The position numbers and the translations under genes were made by a program. Shown here piece after piece: positions 45,526-54,438 of a stretch of DNA of 64,000 bases; the stretch's first letter is position 1; every line of letters begins with the position of its first letter. This stretch comes from Methanomethylovorans hollandica DSM 15978 (lineage in GTDB: Archaea; Halobacteriota; Methanosarcinia; Methanosarcinales; Methanosarcinaceae): contig NC_019977.1 in NCBI RefSeq assembly GCF_000328665.1, forward strand, positions 1,666,011 to 1,730,010, given 5' to 3'. The notes under the pieces were generated by a model, which was given only the letters and a program-made list of their open reading frames with translations, did no database searches and was not told the DNA's origin.

Positions 45526-46224
45526 ATGAAATTACTAGTCAGCCCAATAAACAAAGAAGAGGCAATCGCTGCACACAATGGTGGTGCTGACATCATTGAT
45601 GTAAAGAATCCCAAAGAGGGTTCTCTGGGCGCCAACTTCCCCTGGGTTATCAGATCAGTGAAAGAGGCTATCGGATCTGAAAAACCCATCAGTGCAACGA
45701 TTGGGGATTTCAATTACAAACCGGGCACTGCATCCCTGGCAGCTTTGGGTGCTGCTGCTGCAGGCGCTCAATATGTGAAGGTTGGTCTCTTCGATGTCCG
45801 GACCGAAGATCAGGCTCTTGAGATGCTTACCAACATTAACAGAGCGGTCAAGGATTATGATCCATCCAAAAAAGTTGTTGCATCCGGTTACTCGGATTAT
45901 AAGCGCATAAACTCTATTTCTCCTTTTCTGCTCCCGGCCATCGGTGCGAAAGCCGGAGTGGACGTGGTGATGGTCGATACTGGTATAAAAGATGGCCGGT
46001 CCACCTTTGAATTCATGTCCGAGGAAGAGCTCATGAGATTTACAGGCTCTATCCGTGATGTTGGTCTGGAATCTGCTCTTGCAGGCACTCTCAAGTTCGA
46101 AGACCTCCCTGTGCTCAGGCGCATCCGGCCAGACATCATTGGCATTCGTGGCATGGTATGTGGCGGGGACCGTACTGCCTGTATTCAGCAGGAACTTGTT
46201 GAAAAACTCAAAAATATGATTTGA
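45526..46224 (+). CDS. mfnB: (5-formylfuran-3-yl)methyl phosphate synthase
   Basis: Condenses two glyceraldehyde-3-phosphate molecules into the furan precursor of methanofuran. 232 residues, TIM barrel, former DUF556. The Schiff-base lysine Lys27 (DIIDVKNPKEGS), Lys85 (YVKVGLFD), Asp151 and Lys155 (MVDTGIKDG) match the catalytic residues known for the Methanocaldococcus enzyme. GMVCGGD near the C-terminus binds phosphate. Strong own promoter. This gene is diagnostic for a methanofuran-making organism. Confidence 0.96.
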   Translation: MKLLVSPINKEEAIAAHNGGADIIDVKNPKEGSLGANFPWVIRSVKEAIGSEKPISATIGDFNYKPGTASLAALGAAAAGAQYVKVGLFDVRTEDQALEMLTNINRAVKDYDPSKKVVASGYSDYKRINSISPFLLPAIGAKAGVDVVMVDTGIKDGRSTFEFMSEEELMRFTGSIRDVGLESALAGTLKFEDLPVLRRIRPDIIGIRGMVCGGDRTACIQQELVEKLKNMI

Positions 46225-46441
46225 ACAGTTCCGGTATTTCCGGATATTTTCTACTTTTGTCTTCTCTTTATTTTCGATTTTTTATTTTTATTTATTTTAT
46301 TATTTTAAGAAATGGTCATTCGATCACAACCAGTATCTGATAAGTATTGGCCCCACGGATAAGCTCCATATATGCCCATGATATTGTAGTGCCATCATTT
46401 CTACAAGGGAATTCAGAAAGTTTAAATATGTTCTTAATAGT
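46225..46441. other. Spacer with epimerase promoter and a doubtful antisense small frame
   Basis: TTTAAATA at about 46417-46424 with GAAAG before it is a good promoter for the epimerase gene. On the minus strand a 48-codon frame (46316-46462, TTG start) reads CRNDGTTISWAYMELIRGA in part. It looks protein-like but has no ribosome site and overlaps the epimerase start, so it may be a relic. Confidence 0.35.
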
Positions 46442-46483
46442 ATGCTTCGTAAAAATGAACAATGTGTTTGGAGAGGTGGAAGG

Positions 46484-47440
46484 ATGAGATCGGATTCATC
46501 TAAAACAGTGCTCGTTACGGGCGGTGCCGGGTTTATAGGCAGTCATGTTGTGGACAGGCTCTTGGACGACGGCCACAATGTGGTTGTTTTCGATAACATG
46601 ACCTCCGGTAAAATGGAATTTATTGCACATCATTTAAATGATCCGCGTTTCAGGTTCATCAATGGGGATATGCTCCAGCCGGAGCAGATTCAACAGGCAT
46701 GTAATGGCGTTGATCAGGTATTTCACCTGGCAGCCAATCCTGATGTAAGGATCGGGGTTTCTGACACCCGGATGCATTTGGATCAGAATGTTCTGGCCAC
46801 ATACAACCTTCTGGACGCCATGCGCAAGCAACATGTGAAGGAAATAGCTTTCACTTCTTCCTCCACTATCTATGGAGAGGCACACATCATTCCAACCCAG
46901 GAGAACTATGGTCCATTGATCCCAATTTCTATGTACGGTGCTTCCAAACTTGCCTGCGAGGCGATGATCACTGCCTACTGCCATACATTTGATATGAGAT
47001 CCTGGATATTCAGATTTGCAAATATAATAGGTGACCGTGGCACCCATGGTATCATAGTGGACTTTATCTATAAGCTTAAAATGGACCCTGCTCACCTGGA
47101 GATCTTGGGTGACGGGAAACAATCCAAGTCCTATCTTCACGTAAGGGAATGTGCGGACGCCATGATGCTTGTTGTCCTTAAAGGCATCGACCAGGTCAAT
47201 ATCTTTAACATCGGCTCCGAAGATGTCATCTCAGCCACCCGTATCGGTGAAATCGTAGCTGACGAGATGGGACTGCATCCGAAACTCCTGTACACAGGAG
47301 GATCTCAGGGATGGAAAGGCGATGTGCCAAAAATGATGCTGTCTATCGAAAAATTAAAAGCACTGGGATGGAAACCCGGTATGGGTAGCGAAGAGAACGT
47401 GAGAAAGACTGTTGTATCCTTGCTTGAAACTATGGAATAG
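46484..47440 (+). CDS. NAD-dependent epimerase/dehydratase (UDP-glucose 4-epimerase-like)
   Basis: Short-chain sugar-nucleotide epimerase of the extended SDR class, about 318 residues. Rossmann motif TGGAGFIGSHVVD (about 12-24), VFHLAANPDVRIG (about 79-91), Ser/Thr in FTSSSTIYGEA and the catalytic Tyr/Lys in SMYGASKLACEA. It probably interconverts UDP-Glc/Gal or their N-acetyl forms for surface glycans made by the cluster that follows. ATG 46484 follows GAGAGGTGG; an ATG 42 nt upstream is less well placed. Confidence 0.9.
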   Translation: MRSDSSKTVLVTGGAGFIGSHVVDRLLDDGHNVVVFDNMTSGKMEFIAHHLNDPRFRFINGDMLQPEQIQQACNGVDQVFHLAANPDVRIGVSDTRMHLDQNVLATYNLLDAMRKQHVKEIAFTSSSTIYGEAHIIPTQENYGPLIPISMYGASKLACEAMITAYCHTFDMRSWIFRFANIIGDRGTHGIIVDFIYKLKMDPAHLEILGDGKQSKSYLHVRECADAMMLVVLKGIDQVNIFNIGSEDVISATRIGEIVADEMGLHPKLLYTGGSQGWKGDVPKMMLSIEKLKALGWKPGMGSEENVRKTVVSLLETME

Positions 47441-47522
47441 ACCGAGTCAAAGAATTTTTTAATAGAGATCACATAAGCACAAACATATGTATAAACATTA
47501 GAGATGTATATTATATAATAAT

Positions 47523-47768
47523 ATGACTATTTATGCCAGGCTTGTCAGTGATCGTAAAATACAACTTCCGGAATGTGTGATCCAAAAAATGGATCTATCA
47601 GTGAACGATGAGATTATTGTGCAAATCGAAGACAACAAATTGATCCTTACCAAAAAAGAAGAAAATCAGACAAATCTTTTTGATGGATCACATGAAGACA
47701 TCTGGAACAATACTGATGGCGAAGAGTATTTGAAAGATGAAGGCAATGGCGCGGATAATAGCAGCTAA
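47523..47768 (+). CDS. SpoVT/AbrB-domain (MazE-like) protein
   Basis: 81 residues. The N-terminal 45 residues (RLVSDRKIQLPECVIQKM, DEIIVQIEDNKLILTKK) form a swapped-hairpin AbrB/MazE DNA-binding domain; the tail is acidic and Asn-rich. Such proteins are transition-state regulators or antitoxins. No toxin gene follows on the same strand; the convergent HTH gene ends 4 bp away. A chromosomal regulator is therefore at least as likely as an antitoxin. Confidence 0.78.
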   Translation: MTIYARLVSDRKIQLPECVIQKMDLSVNDEIIVQIEDNKLILTKKEENQTNLFDGSHEDIWNNTDGEEYLKDEGNGADNSS

Positions 47769-47772
47769 TGAA

Positions 47773-48117
47773 CTACAGAATATCAGTATTCTGATCGCTT
47801 TTACACTGATAATTGCAACCGGAACCTGATTCTCGTAGCATTGTACAAATACCACAAATGCGCTGTGAGAGATCTTGACCCTTGCCATTGCTCAAGTCCT
47901 GAGCAATTGATCTGATAGCGATTTTTACATCATCTTCGAACTCTATTCGATATCCTCTCTTCTTGGAAATGTACTGAGAAATTGCAGATGGAGCCATGTC
48001 CAGCAGACGGGCAGTTTCCTGCTGAGAAACTCCAAGCTTTACCAGCTCTTCAGCTATAGCTGCTCTTATAGCTGGCAGTACATCCCACACTATAGTTTGG
48101 CAAGGTAACTTCATCAA
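47773..48117 (-). CDS. HTH transcription regulator with C-terminal four-cysteine motif
   Basis: 114 residues. A helix-turn-helix (about 28-52, GVSQQETARLLDMAPSAISQ) of the XRE/TrpR-like kind is followed by a basic wing and a C-terminal cysteine set Cys88, Cys91, Cys101, Cys105 (CGIC, then C..xxxC). That spacing could bind a Fe-S cluster or zinc, making it a redox- or metal-responsive regulator. It faces the glycan operon across the 48.1-48.4 kb spacer and may control it or itself. Start ATG at 48117 or 48114. Confidence 0.8.
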   Translation of the reverse strand: MMKLPCQTIVWDVLPAIRAAIAEELVKLGVSQQETARLLDMAPSAISQYISKKRGYRIEFEDDVKIAIRSIAQDLSNGKGQDLSQRICGICTMLRESGSGCNYQCKSDQNTDIL

Positions 48118-48350
48118 AGTATAATTTGTACCTTTAGATTAAATCATTGTGGCCATATAGACACTTTCAGTTATAGATGCATATAGTAAGTAAAAGAGCT
48201 GTACTATTTAATATACATATATATATAAATAGCAGTATACTATACAACAACTTACTTAATAAATAAGAGCCTTATGTATGCTTTACTGAGGACTAAGTGA
48301 ATTATAAAGAAACATTTATATTGCTTTGCATGGATAGATATTTAGATAAT
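48118..48350. promoter_or_regulatory. AT-rich divergent promoter region before the glycan operon
   Basis: Holds a long alternating TATATATATAAATAG run (about 48217-48231) flanked by AGTAAGT (48185-48191) and ACTTACT (48250-48256), a symmetric pair of 7-bp half-sites. A second TATA candidate (ACATTTATATTG, about 48313-48324) precedes the short frame at 48351. The arrangement suits control by the Cys-motif HTH regulator next door. No gene is visible. Confidence 0.45.
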
Positions 48351-48434
48351 ATGCACATAGCGATACTAGGCGAATGTGAGGTTTACGATAAGTATGCCAC
48401 CTTCCGGCTTTTAATGCGGGGGCTAAATAGTTGA
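48351..48434 (+). CDS. Possible 27-residue leader or glycosyltransferase fragment
   Basis: ATG frame reading MHIAILGECEVYDKY... and ending in a stop that overlaps the TTG start of the glycosyltransferase by four bases. The peptide looks like the first strand and helix of a GT-B glycosyltransferase and may be the relic of one. Alternatively it serves as a translational-coupling leader. There is no independent support. Confidence 0.35.
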   Translation: MHIAILGECEVYDKYATFRLLMRGLNS

Positions 48435-50005
48435 CCATAGTTGCTGTAATTCCTGCTTATAATGAAGAAGTGTATCTGCGTGATATCATCAAAAAAGCAA
48501 GATCTTATGTTGATGAGATCATAGTTGTGGATGATTGTAGTGACGATGCCACTGCATTCATTGCCACCAGTATGGATATCACTCTTGTACGGCATGATAA
48601 ATCCCTTGGCAGGGCAGAGGCTTTAAAAACTGGTTTTCATGAGGCATATAAACTTAATCCAAAGATCATTGTAACCCTTTATGCAAACGGATGCCATAAT
48701 CCTGATGAGATACCCAAACTTCTGGAGCCGATCTTCTGGTTACAATCTGATGTTGCTACCGGTGAATTGAAAGGCCATGAATGCATACCTGTGATCCTTA
48801 TCGATAAAAATGGAAAAAATCAACAGGCAGCTATAGAGGAAGTATGTGATATTTCTGGAAACCGGTTTGCAGGATTCAGTGCTTTTTCATCCAATACCTT
48901 TAATGTTCTTAAGTTCAATGAAACAAATTTTCCTGTCGAATTCTCTCTGCTCAAAGACGTACAGGATGCGGGTCTTGATGTAAAAGGTGTGGAAGTATCG
49001 ATTTTTGTCAGTGATGAATATGCTGTTCTCCATGAACGCAAGATAGGCGTGGTTATTCCCGCCTACAACGAAGAAAAACTTATCAGGATCACAGTGGAAA
49101 GCATTCCTCCATATGTTTCGAGGATATTTGTGATCAATGATGCAAGCACTGATTCGACCGCAAAGGTGCTGGAGTCTATTAAAGATCCACGGTTGCATGT
49201 CATCACACATGAAACAAATCAGGGCGTGGGTGCGGCTATTTTGCATGGGTATAAGCGCGCTCTGAAAGAGAACATGGAAATTGTCGTGGTCATGGGGGGA
49301 GATAACCAGATGAACCCAGACCAGCTCCCTAAACTACTCATGCCTATTGTTCAGGGCAAGGCAGATTATACCAAAGGCAATCGTCTTATGAGCAAGGAAT
49401 TCAGGGGTGGGATGAGCAAATGGCGTTTGTTAGGTAATTCCGTTCTTACCATGATCAATAAGATCAGCAGCGGATACTGGCACATCATGGACCCTCAGAA
49501 TGGTTATACAGCGATCTCCAGAAAGGCTCTCTCTGGTATTGATATTGACACTCTGTTCACTTACTACGGATACTGTAATGATATGCTTGTGAAACTCAAT
49601 ACATTTGGTTTCCGTACAATGGATATCACAATGCCTGCCCGCTACGGTCAGGAAAAATCTTCCATCAAGTACAGTAGATTCATGTTCCGTGTTTCCGTTA
49701 TGCTTTTCAGGAAATTCCTGTGGCGTCTTAAGATGAAGTACATGATATTGAGTTTCCATCCTTTGGTGTTCTTCTATACTCTCGGAATGATACTGGTACC
49801 TCTGGGTTTGCTCTTCGGGAGCTACATCTTTGTAGCCAAATTGTTACTCGGGTGGCCAGTGTCACCGAATTCCCCATTGCTGGATGCCCTGTTGCTGATC
49901 ACTGGAATACAGTTCACATTGTTTGCTATGCTGTTTGACATGCAGGAATCCGATAAATCTATGCAAGGCGGTGAAACAGATGTACGGAGTGTATCCTGGA
50001 ACTAA
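48431..50005 (+). CDS. Tandem GT2 glycosyltransferase with degenerate first domain and membrane tail
   Basis: 524 residues, TTG start. Domain 1 (about 1-195) starts IVAVIPAYNEE and has VVDDCSDDAT, but where GT2 enzymes carry a D-A-D-G metal motif it reads YANG (84-87), so it is probably inactive. Domain 2 (about 204-420) has VVIPAYNEE, VINDASTDST and MGGDNQMNPDQ (288-298), the expected donor/metal site. Two hydrophobic segments follow (about 437-475 and 480-510), as in dolichol-phosphate sugar transferases. It heads the glycan operon and likely transfers the first sugar to a lipid or elongates it. Confidence 0.85.
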   Translation: MTIVAVIPAYNEEVYLRDIIKKARSYVDEIIVVDDCSDDATAFIATSMDITLVRHDKSLGRAEALKTGFHEAYKLNPKIIVTLYANGCHNPDEIPKLLEPIFWLQSDVATGELKGHECIPVILIDKNGKNQQAAIEEVCDISGNRFAGFSAFSSNTFNVLKFNETNFPVEFSLLKDVQDAGLDVKGVEVSIFVSDEYAVLHERKIGVVIPAYNEEKLIRITVESIPPYVSRIFVINDASTDSTAKVLESIKDPRLHVITHETNQGVGAAILHGYKRALKENMEIVVVMGGDNQMNPDQLPKLLMPIVQGKADYTKGNRLMSKEFRGGMSKWRLLGNSVLTMINKISSGYWHIMDPQNGYTAISRKALSGIDIDTLFTYYGYCNDMLVKLNTFGFRTMDITMPARYGQEKSSIKYSRFMFRVSVMLFRKFLWRLKMKYMILSFHPLVFFYTLGMILVPLGLLFGSYIFVAKLLLGWPVSPNSPLLDALLLITGIQFTLFAMLFDMQESDKSMQGGETDVRSVSWN

Positions 50006-50156
50006 TCACGCATCCTATTTTCATTTAGAATGATGGTTAAGACAAATACGATAAATTCCGTTACAATAATACTAAGAGATGATCATACTCAAACGTACAG
50101 GGCCTACAGGCGGAAAAACCAATTCAATCTAAATATTTTGCTAGCGGTGATATCTG

Positions 50157-51866
50157 ATGTCTTATCTTGATAATCTCGATTTTTCTCTTCCCCGGTTTCG
50201 CCAGATATGCGAAACAATATCCAGGAACTATCCAACTATTACAGTATTAGAGTATTTTGAAAACCCCCGATCTGATAAATTCATCATTATGCGTCATGAT
50301 ATTGACCGTTTTCCGGGAAATGCATTGAAAACAGCAAGTATAGAACATGAACTTGGGATCAAGGCAACATATTATTTCAGATCCAATAAGGGTGAATTTC
50401 ACAAAAATGTAATAAAGCAGATCAAAGAAATGGGTCATGAGATAGGATATCACTATGAGGTACTAAGTGAGACTAATGGTGATCCAGAAAAAGCTATTGA
50501 ATTGTTCCAATCTAATCTGAAAAAATTAAGAGAGATATGTGACGTTAAAACGATCTGTATGCACGGAAGGCCTCTGTCAAGTTTCGATAACCGTGATCTC
50601 TGGAAAATATATAACTATAAAGATTACGGGATCATAGGTGAAGCCTACTTATCCGTAGGTGATGAACTTAATTATTTCTCTGATACCGGCAGATGCTGGG
50701 GACTTAAGGACAATATGAGGGATTACATTCCCGGAAATGAGCAGCATATAGATATTGATAGTACCGGCAACCTCATCAAACTCATTGAAAGCAAAGAACT
50801 AAATAATTTATATATTCTGACACATCCTGAAAGGTGGTCATCTGACATATTTTCATGGGGTGCATATTATTCAATGGATCGTGCTGTTAATCTTGGGAAG
50901 AACATACTGATCAAGTATGGTGGAAGGAAGAACCGTCTGCATGTGGATCGGAGTTTATCGATAACCGTTGATATTGAAGACTGGTATCATATACCTTCAG
51001 TTTGTGGGTCTGACTTTTCAGTTTATAAAGATGTTAAAGAATTCTTTGAAAAATGGGAAGGCAGATACGACTACTTAAGTGAACCTACAAAAAGGGTTCT
51101 GAATATACTTGATGAATTCAATATGACAGCTACGTTCTTTATAGTAGCGGATGTTGCAGAACATTATCCCGGACTGATAGAATCCATTGCTGCAAGGGGC
51201 CATGAGATCGCATGTCATGGAGCTGATCACAGGTGCAGCATCAATCCAAACACAAAAAAACCTTTGCTGACTATAGAAGAGTTCGAACAGAGCACAGAGG
51301 AAGCAAAGAGAATACTGGAAAAGGCTTCGGGGCAGGAGGTAATTGGTTTCCGTGCACCTAACGCAGCAGTGACAGGGCAGATGCTCGATTCACTTCGAAA
51401 AATGGGTTTTAAGTATGATTCATCAGTAGCTGTGAATTCTTTGTACAATAAAACCGATTCTTCATTGAATTTTGTTTCAACTGTTCCTTATTATCCTGCA
51501 ATGGGCAGCCTTGAACCCGCTACTACCGGGGACCTTATAGAGTTTCCATGGTCATATTATGACGTTGGGATAAAGATACCTACATCCGGAGGGCCGATGC
51601 TGAGGTTCTTGGGTGCTAATCTCATCCTGAAAGGAATCAGGCAGAGCTTGAATAGGGGACATACAATATTTTACTTTCACCCCATAGACATCTGCAAAGA
51701 AGAGTTTCCAAAAGTGGGAAAAGGACGGCCTTTTTATTGGATAATTAAAGGAGATATTGTTGAACAAAGGATCCGTTATATACTTCGGAATTTAGATGAC
51801 GTGAAGGTAGTTCCATTGAGAGATCTGGCAACCAAGTTAAAACCAGTGGGTGATTCTGAGTGTTAA
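50157..51866 (+). CDS. Two-domain CE4-like polysaccharide deacetylase
   Basis: 569 residues with two NodB-like halves. Domain A (about 8-255): RHDID (46-50), GHEIGYHYE (His99) and an ILTHPERW segment, lacking the second metal His four residues on. Domain B (about 266-560): VDIEDW (271-276), CHGADH (His354, His358), GFRAPN (Arg399) and FYFHPID at the end, i.e. a canonical NodB set. Domain A is paralogous to the whole of the next gene. It probably N-deacetylates an N-acetylhexosamine residue; cytoplasmic since no signal peptide is seen. Confidence 0.85.
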   Translation: MSYLDNLDFSLPRFRQICETISRNYPTITVLEYFENPRSDKFIIMRHDIDRFPGNALKTASIEHELGIKATYYFRSNKGEFHKNVIKQIKEMGHEIGYHYEVLSETNGDPEKAIELFQSNLKKLREICDVKTICMHGRPLSSFDNRDLWKIYNYKDYGIIGEAYLSVGDELNYFSDTGRCWGLKDNMRDYIPGNEQHIDIDSTGNLIKLIESKELNNLYILTHPERWSSDIFSWGAYYSMDRAVNLGKNILIKYGGRKNRLHVDRSLSITVDIEDWYHIPSVCGSDFSVYKDVKEFFEKWEGRYDYLSEPTKRVLNILDEFNMTATFFIVADVAEHYPGLIESIAARGHEIACHGADHRCSINPNTKKPLLTIEEFEQSTEEAKRILEKASGQEVIGFRAPNAAVTGQMLDSLRKMGFKYDSSVAVNSLYNKTDSSLNFVSTVPYYPAMGSLEPATTGDLIEFPWSYYDVGIKIPTSGGPMLRFLGANLILKGIRQSLNRGHTIFYFHPIDICKEEFPKVGKGRPFYWIIKGDIVEQRIRYILRNLDDVKVVPLRDLATKLKPVGDSEC

Positions 51867-52636
51867 ATCTTCAGGAACTTGATTTTACTACCGAGAAGTT
51901 CCGCCAGCTCTGCTCTGCCATAGCTGATAATTATACGTCTATCACTATAGAACAATACCTAAACAGTAGAGATGATCTTCCAGAGCGGTTTGTTCTGATG
52001 CGTCATGATGTTGATGGGAAAGCAACTCCTTCATTGAGGACAGCGGTCATAGAAAAAGATTTCGGTATACGTGCAACATATTACTTCAGGGCGAAAAGAA
52101 ATATCTACGTCCCGGAGATCATACAACAGATCGAAGGAATGGGGCATGAGATAGGATATCACTATGAGACCTTGAGTGACTCAAAAGGTGACTATGAAAC
52201 AGCAATAAAGATGTTCGAGGAAGAAACAAACCGATTCAGAAGCATTTGCACTCTTAAAACCATCAGTATGCATGGAGCCTCTCTGTCAAGGTATGATAAC
52301 AGGGATTTGTGGAAAGTATATGATTTCAGAGATTATGGGATCATCGGAGAGGCGTACTTATCACTGGGAGAAGAGTTAAATTATTTTACTGATACAGGAA
52401 GGGGCTGGAATTCCAAGAATAATCTGAGAGATTTTATTCCGGGTAGGGATCAAAAGTTCTTTGCCGAGACAACTGATGACCTGATCAGATTGATAGAGAG
52501 CGGAAAAATGCAAAATATGTATATCACACTGCATCCGGATCGATGGACATCGACTACCTTCACGTGGGTTTCATTCTGGTTCCAGGATCTTGCTTTCAAT
52601 TTTGCAAAAAAGATATTGAGGATGACGAGAAAATGA
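51860..52636 (+). CDS. Stand-alone CE4-like protein, paralogue of preceding domain A
   Basis: 258 residues beginning LNLQELDFTTEKFRQLC and aligning from end to end with domain A of the preceding gene: RHDVD, ATYYFRAK, GHEIGYHYETLSDSKGD, SMHGASLSRYDNRDLWK, GIIGEAYLSLGEELNYF, TLHPDRWTS. It lacks the second histidine of the NodB metal site (HYETL). GTG start overlapping the upstream stop by 7 nt. It arose by tandem duplication and may pair with domain A. Confidence 0.82.
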   Translation: MLNLQELDFTTEKFRQLCSAIADNYTSITIEQYLNSRDDLPERFVLMRHDVDGKATPSLRTAVIEKDFGIRATYYFRAKRNIYVPEIIQQIEGMGHEIGYHYETLSDSKGDYETAIKMFEEETNRFRSICTLKTISMHGASLSRYDNRDLWKVYDFRDYGIIGEAYLSLGEELNYFTDTGRGWNSKNNLRDFIPGRDQKFFAETTDDLIRLIESGKMQNMYITLHPDRWTSTTFTWVSFWFQDLAFNFAKKILRMTRK

Positions 52637-53310
52637 AGATCATCGACACCATCCAACATAAACTGATCTTAAAAATGGGATTTAAGTATTACGATGAAGA
52701 CAAGTACCTGATCCGAAAATGTCTGCAGTACTTCAATGGAAAAAAACCAAAAGTTCTAGATGTTGGCTGTGGAACAGGGCATCATTCATTGCTATTTGAA
52801 AAATATGGGGCGAAGGTAACTGCTTTTGATTATGACGAAAGTGTGATCGAAAAGGCAAAAGAAAACAAGATAAAAAGTAATTCAAATGTAACTTTTCTGG
52901 TTGCTGATGGACGATATCCGGAAAAATATTTCACTGAAAAATATGATATTATATTTATGGCTGGCTTCTCAATATTTGGCATCGATCTAAATAAACCAAT
53001 AATGACTAAATATCTGTCTATGCTCGATGAAGGAGGCATATTGGTCTTAGTGCATAATTCCAATCTAACGGGGCTTGTCAGGAAGACAAACTGGAAAAAT
53101 CATAAAATAGAAGATATGAGATCTTTCTTTGAAAGTGTAGGTGGCAAAGTCGAAAAAATATATTTTTACGACAGGCACGTCACTATAAAGATCTTACGCA
53201 GTTTTGCCATTACAGGCCTATCTACCAAACTACATATTCTTATATCCAAAATAACGAAATTACCCTGTGCTATACTTTTCATTGTGAGCAAGAGTGAGAA
53301 GCGGAATTAA
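52633..53310 (+). CDS. SAM-dependent methyltransferase
   Basis: 225 residues. Class I methyltransferase motif VLDVGCGTGHHS (about 40-51), acidic motif II TAFDYDESVI, motif post-I VTFLVADGRYPEKYF and a DIIFMAGFSIFG strand are present. The ATG at 52633 overlaps the previous stop (ATGA), so it is coupled to the CE4-like gene; an upstream extension in the same frame is antisense to nothing and merely overlaps that gene. Likely methylates a sugar hydroxyl or amine of the glycan made by this operon. C-terminal basic-hydrophobic helices (about 185-215) may touch the membrane. Confidence 0.85.
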   Translation: MKIIDTIQHKLILKMGFKYYDEDKYLIRKCLQYFNGKKPKVLDVGCGTGHHSLLFEKYGAKVTAFDYDESVIEKAKENKIKSNSNVTFLVADGRYPEKYFTEKYDIIFMAGFSIFGIDLNKPIMTKYLSMLDEGGILVLVHNSNLTGLVRKTNWKNHKIEDMRSFFESVGGKVEKIYFYDRHVTIKILRSFAITGLSTKLHILISKITKLPCAILFIVSKSEKRN

Positions 53311-53352
53311 CAATATAAAAAATTATACTTAAATTTTGACAACGGTGAAACA

Positions 53353-54429
53353 ATGAGAATACTTTTTAATGTTGGTCATCCTGCTCAAGTTCATTTCTTC
53401 AAGAATGCAATAAGGATTCTTGAAGGCAAAGGGCATGTTTGTAAAATGACGGCAGTCGCCAAAGATGTATCTTTAGATCTATTGGATGCTTATGGATTCG
53501 AATACGAGATAGTGGGAAGTGCACGCCCTACGTTGTTTTCCAAAGCTGTGGAGTTATTGAAGATAGAGAACAAACTCTACAAAATTGCCCGATCCTTCAA
53601 ACCCGATATGCTGGTGGGCGGTTCCGGTAATGCATATAGTACCCACGTTGGCAAACTTATCCATAGACCTTCTATAGTTTTCGAGGACTCAGAAAAGGGG
53701 GCCATTGAACACCTTTTGACAGACCGTTTCGCATCTGTTATATTTACTCCGACCTCATACAAAAAGAAGATTGGTGATAACCAATTATTTTTGAACGGAT
53801 ACAAAGAGCTGGCTTATTTACATCCCAATCATTTTCATCCTTCACAGGCTCCTCTTAATGAGCTTGGTCTAACTGCAGATGACAGATTTGTGATCTTCAG
53901 ATTCGTCACATGGAATGCGGATCATGACATTGGTCATCATGGTATAGAAAATAAAGTTAAGTTTGCTCAAGAGCTTGAAAAATATGGGCGTGTGCTGATC
54001 ACTTCTGAAGGAAAACTGGAGCCGGAGTTAGAAAAATACAGAGTGCGCGTCTCTCCGGAAAAGATACATGACCTGTTATACTATGCCCAGATGTTCGTAG
54101 GAGATAGCCAAACTATGACAACTGAGGCTGCTGTATTGGGTGTACCTGCTATCCGCTGTAATTCTTTTGTCGGAGATGATGATATGTCCAATTTCATAGA
54201 ACTTGAAGACAAATATGGCCTTATTTTCAATTACAGTGATTCTGAAGAAGCATTGAAAAAAGCACTTGAACTTGTAAAAATGCCTAGCCTCAAGGAAGAA
54301 TGGAGCAAAAAGAGAGAGAAACTACTGAATGACAAGATCGATGTCACTGCATTTATTGTGTGGTTCATCGAGAATTATCCGGAAAGTATAAAGAGAGCAA
54401 AAGAAGGTGTTCCTTTTAATTCCAACTAA
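53353..54429 (+). CDS. DUF354 GT-B-fold protein
   Basis: 358 residues of the DUF354 family, a GT-B-like fold related to UDP-GlcNAc 2-epimerase. Start MRILFNVGHPAQVHFF, then VGGSGNAYSTHVGKL, the EDSEKGAIEHLL segment and the donor-site-like MFVGDSQTMTTEAAVLGVPAIR near residues 250-275. It is common in archaeal surface-polysaccharide clusters; its reaction is unknown. Here it precedes WecB by 9 bp, which suggests successive steps. Confidence 0.88.
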   Translation: MRILFNVGHPAQVHFFKNAIRILEGKGHVCKMTAVAKDVSLDLLDAYGFEYEIVGSARPTLFSKAVELLKIENKLYKIARSFKPDMLVGGSGNAYSTHVGKLIHRPSIVFEDSEKGAIEHLLTDRFASVIFTPTSYKKKIGDNQLFLNGYKELAYLHPNHFHPSQAPLNELGLTADDRFVIFRFVTWNADHDIGHHGIENKVKFAQELEKYGRVLITSEGKLEPELEKYRVRVSPEKIHDLLYYAQMFVGDSQTMTTEAAVLGVPAIRCNSFVGDDDMSNFIELEDKYGLIFNYSDSEEALKKALELVKMPSLKEEWSKKREKLLNDKIDVTAFIVWFIENYPESIKRAKEGVPFNSN

Positions 54430-54438
54430 GGTGATAGC

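Noticed and set aside
47523-48117. AbrB-like gene and HTH gene as a toxin-antitoxin pair
   Set aside because: They are convergent, and neither resembles a toxin; TA pairs are normally co-directional.
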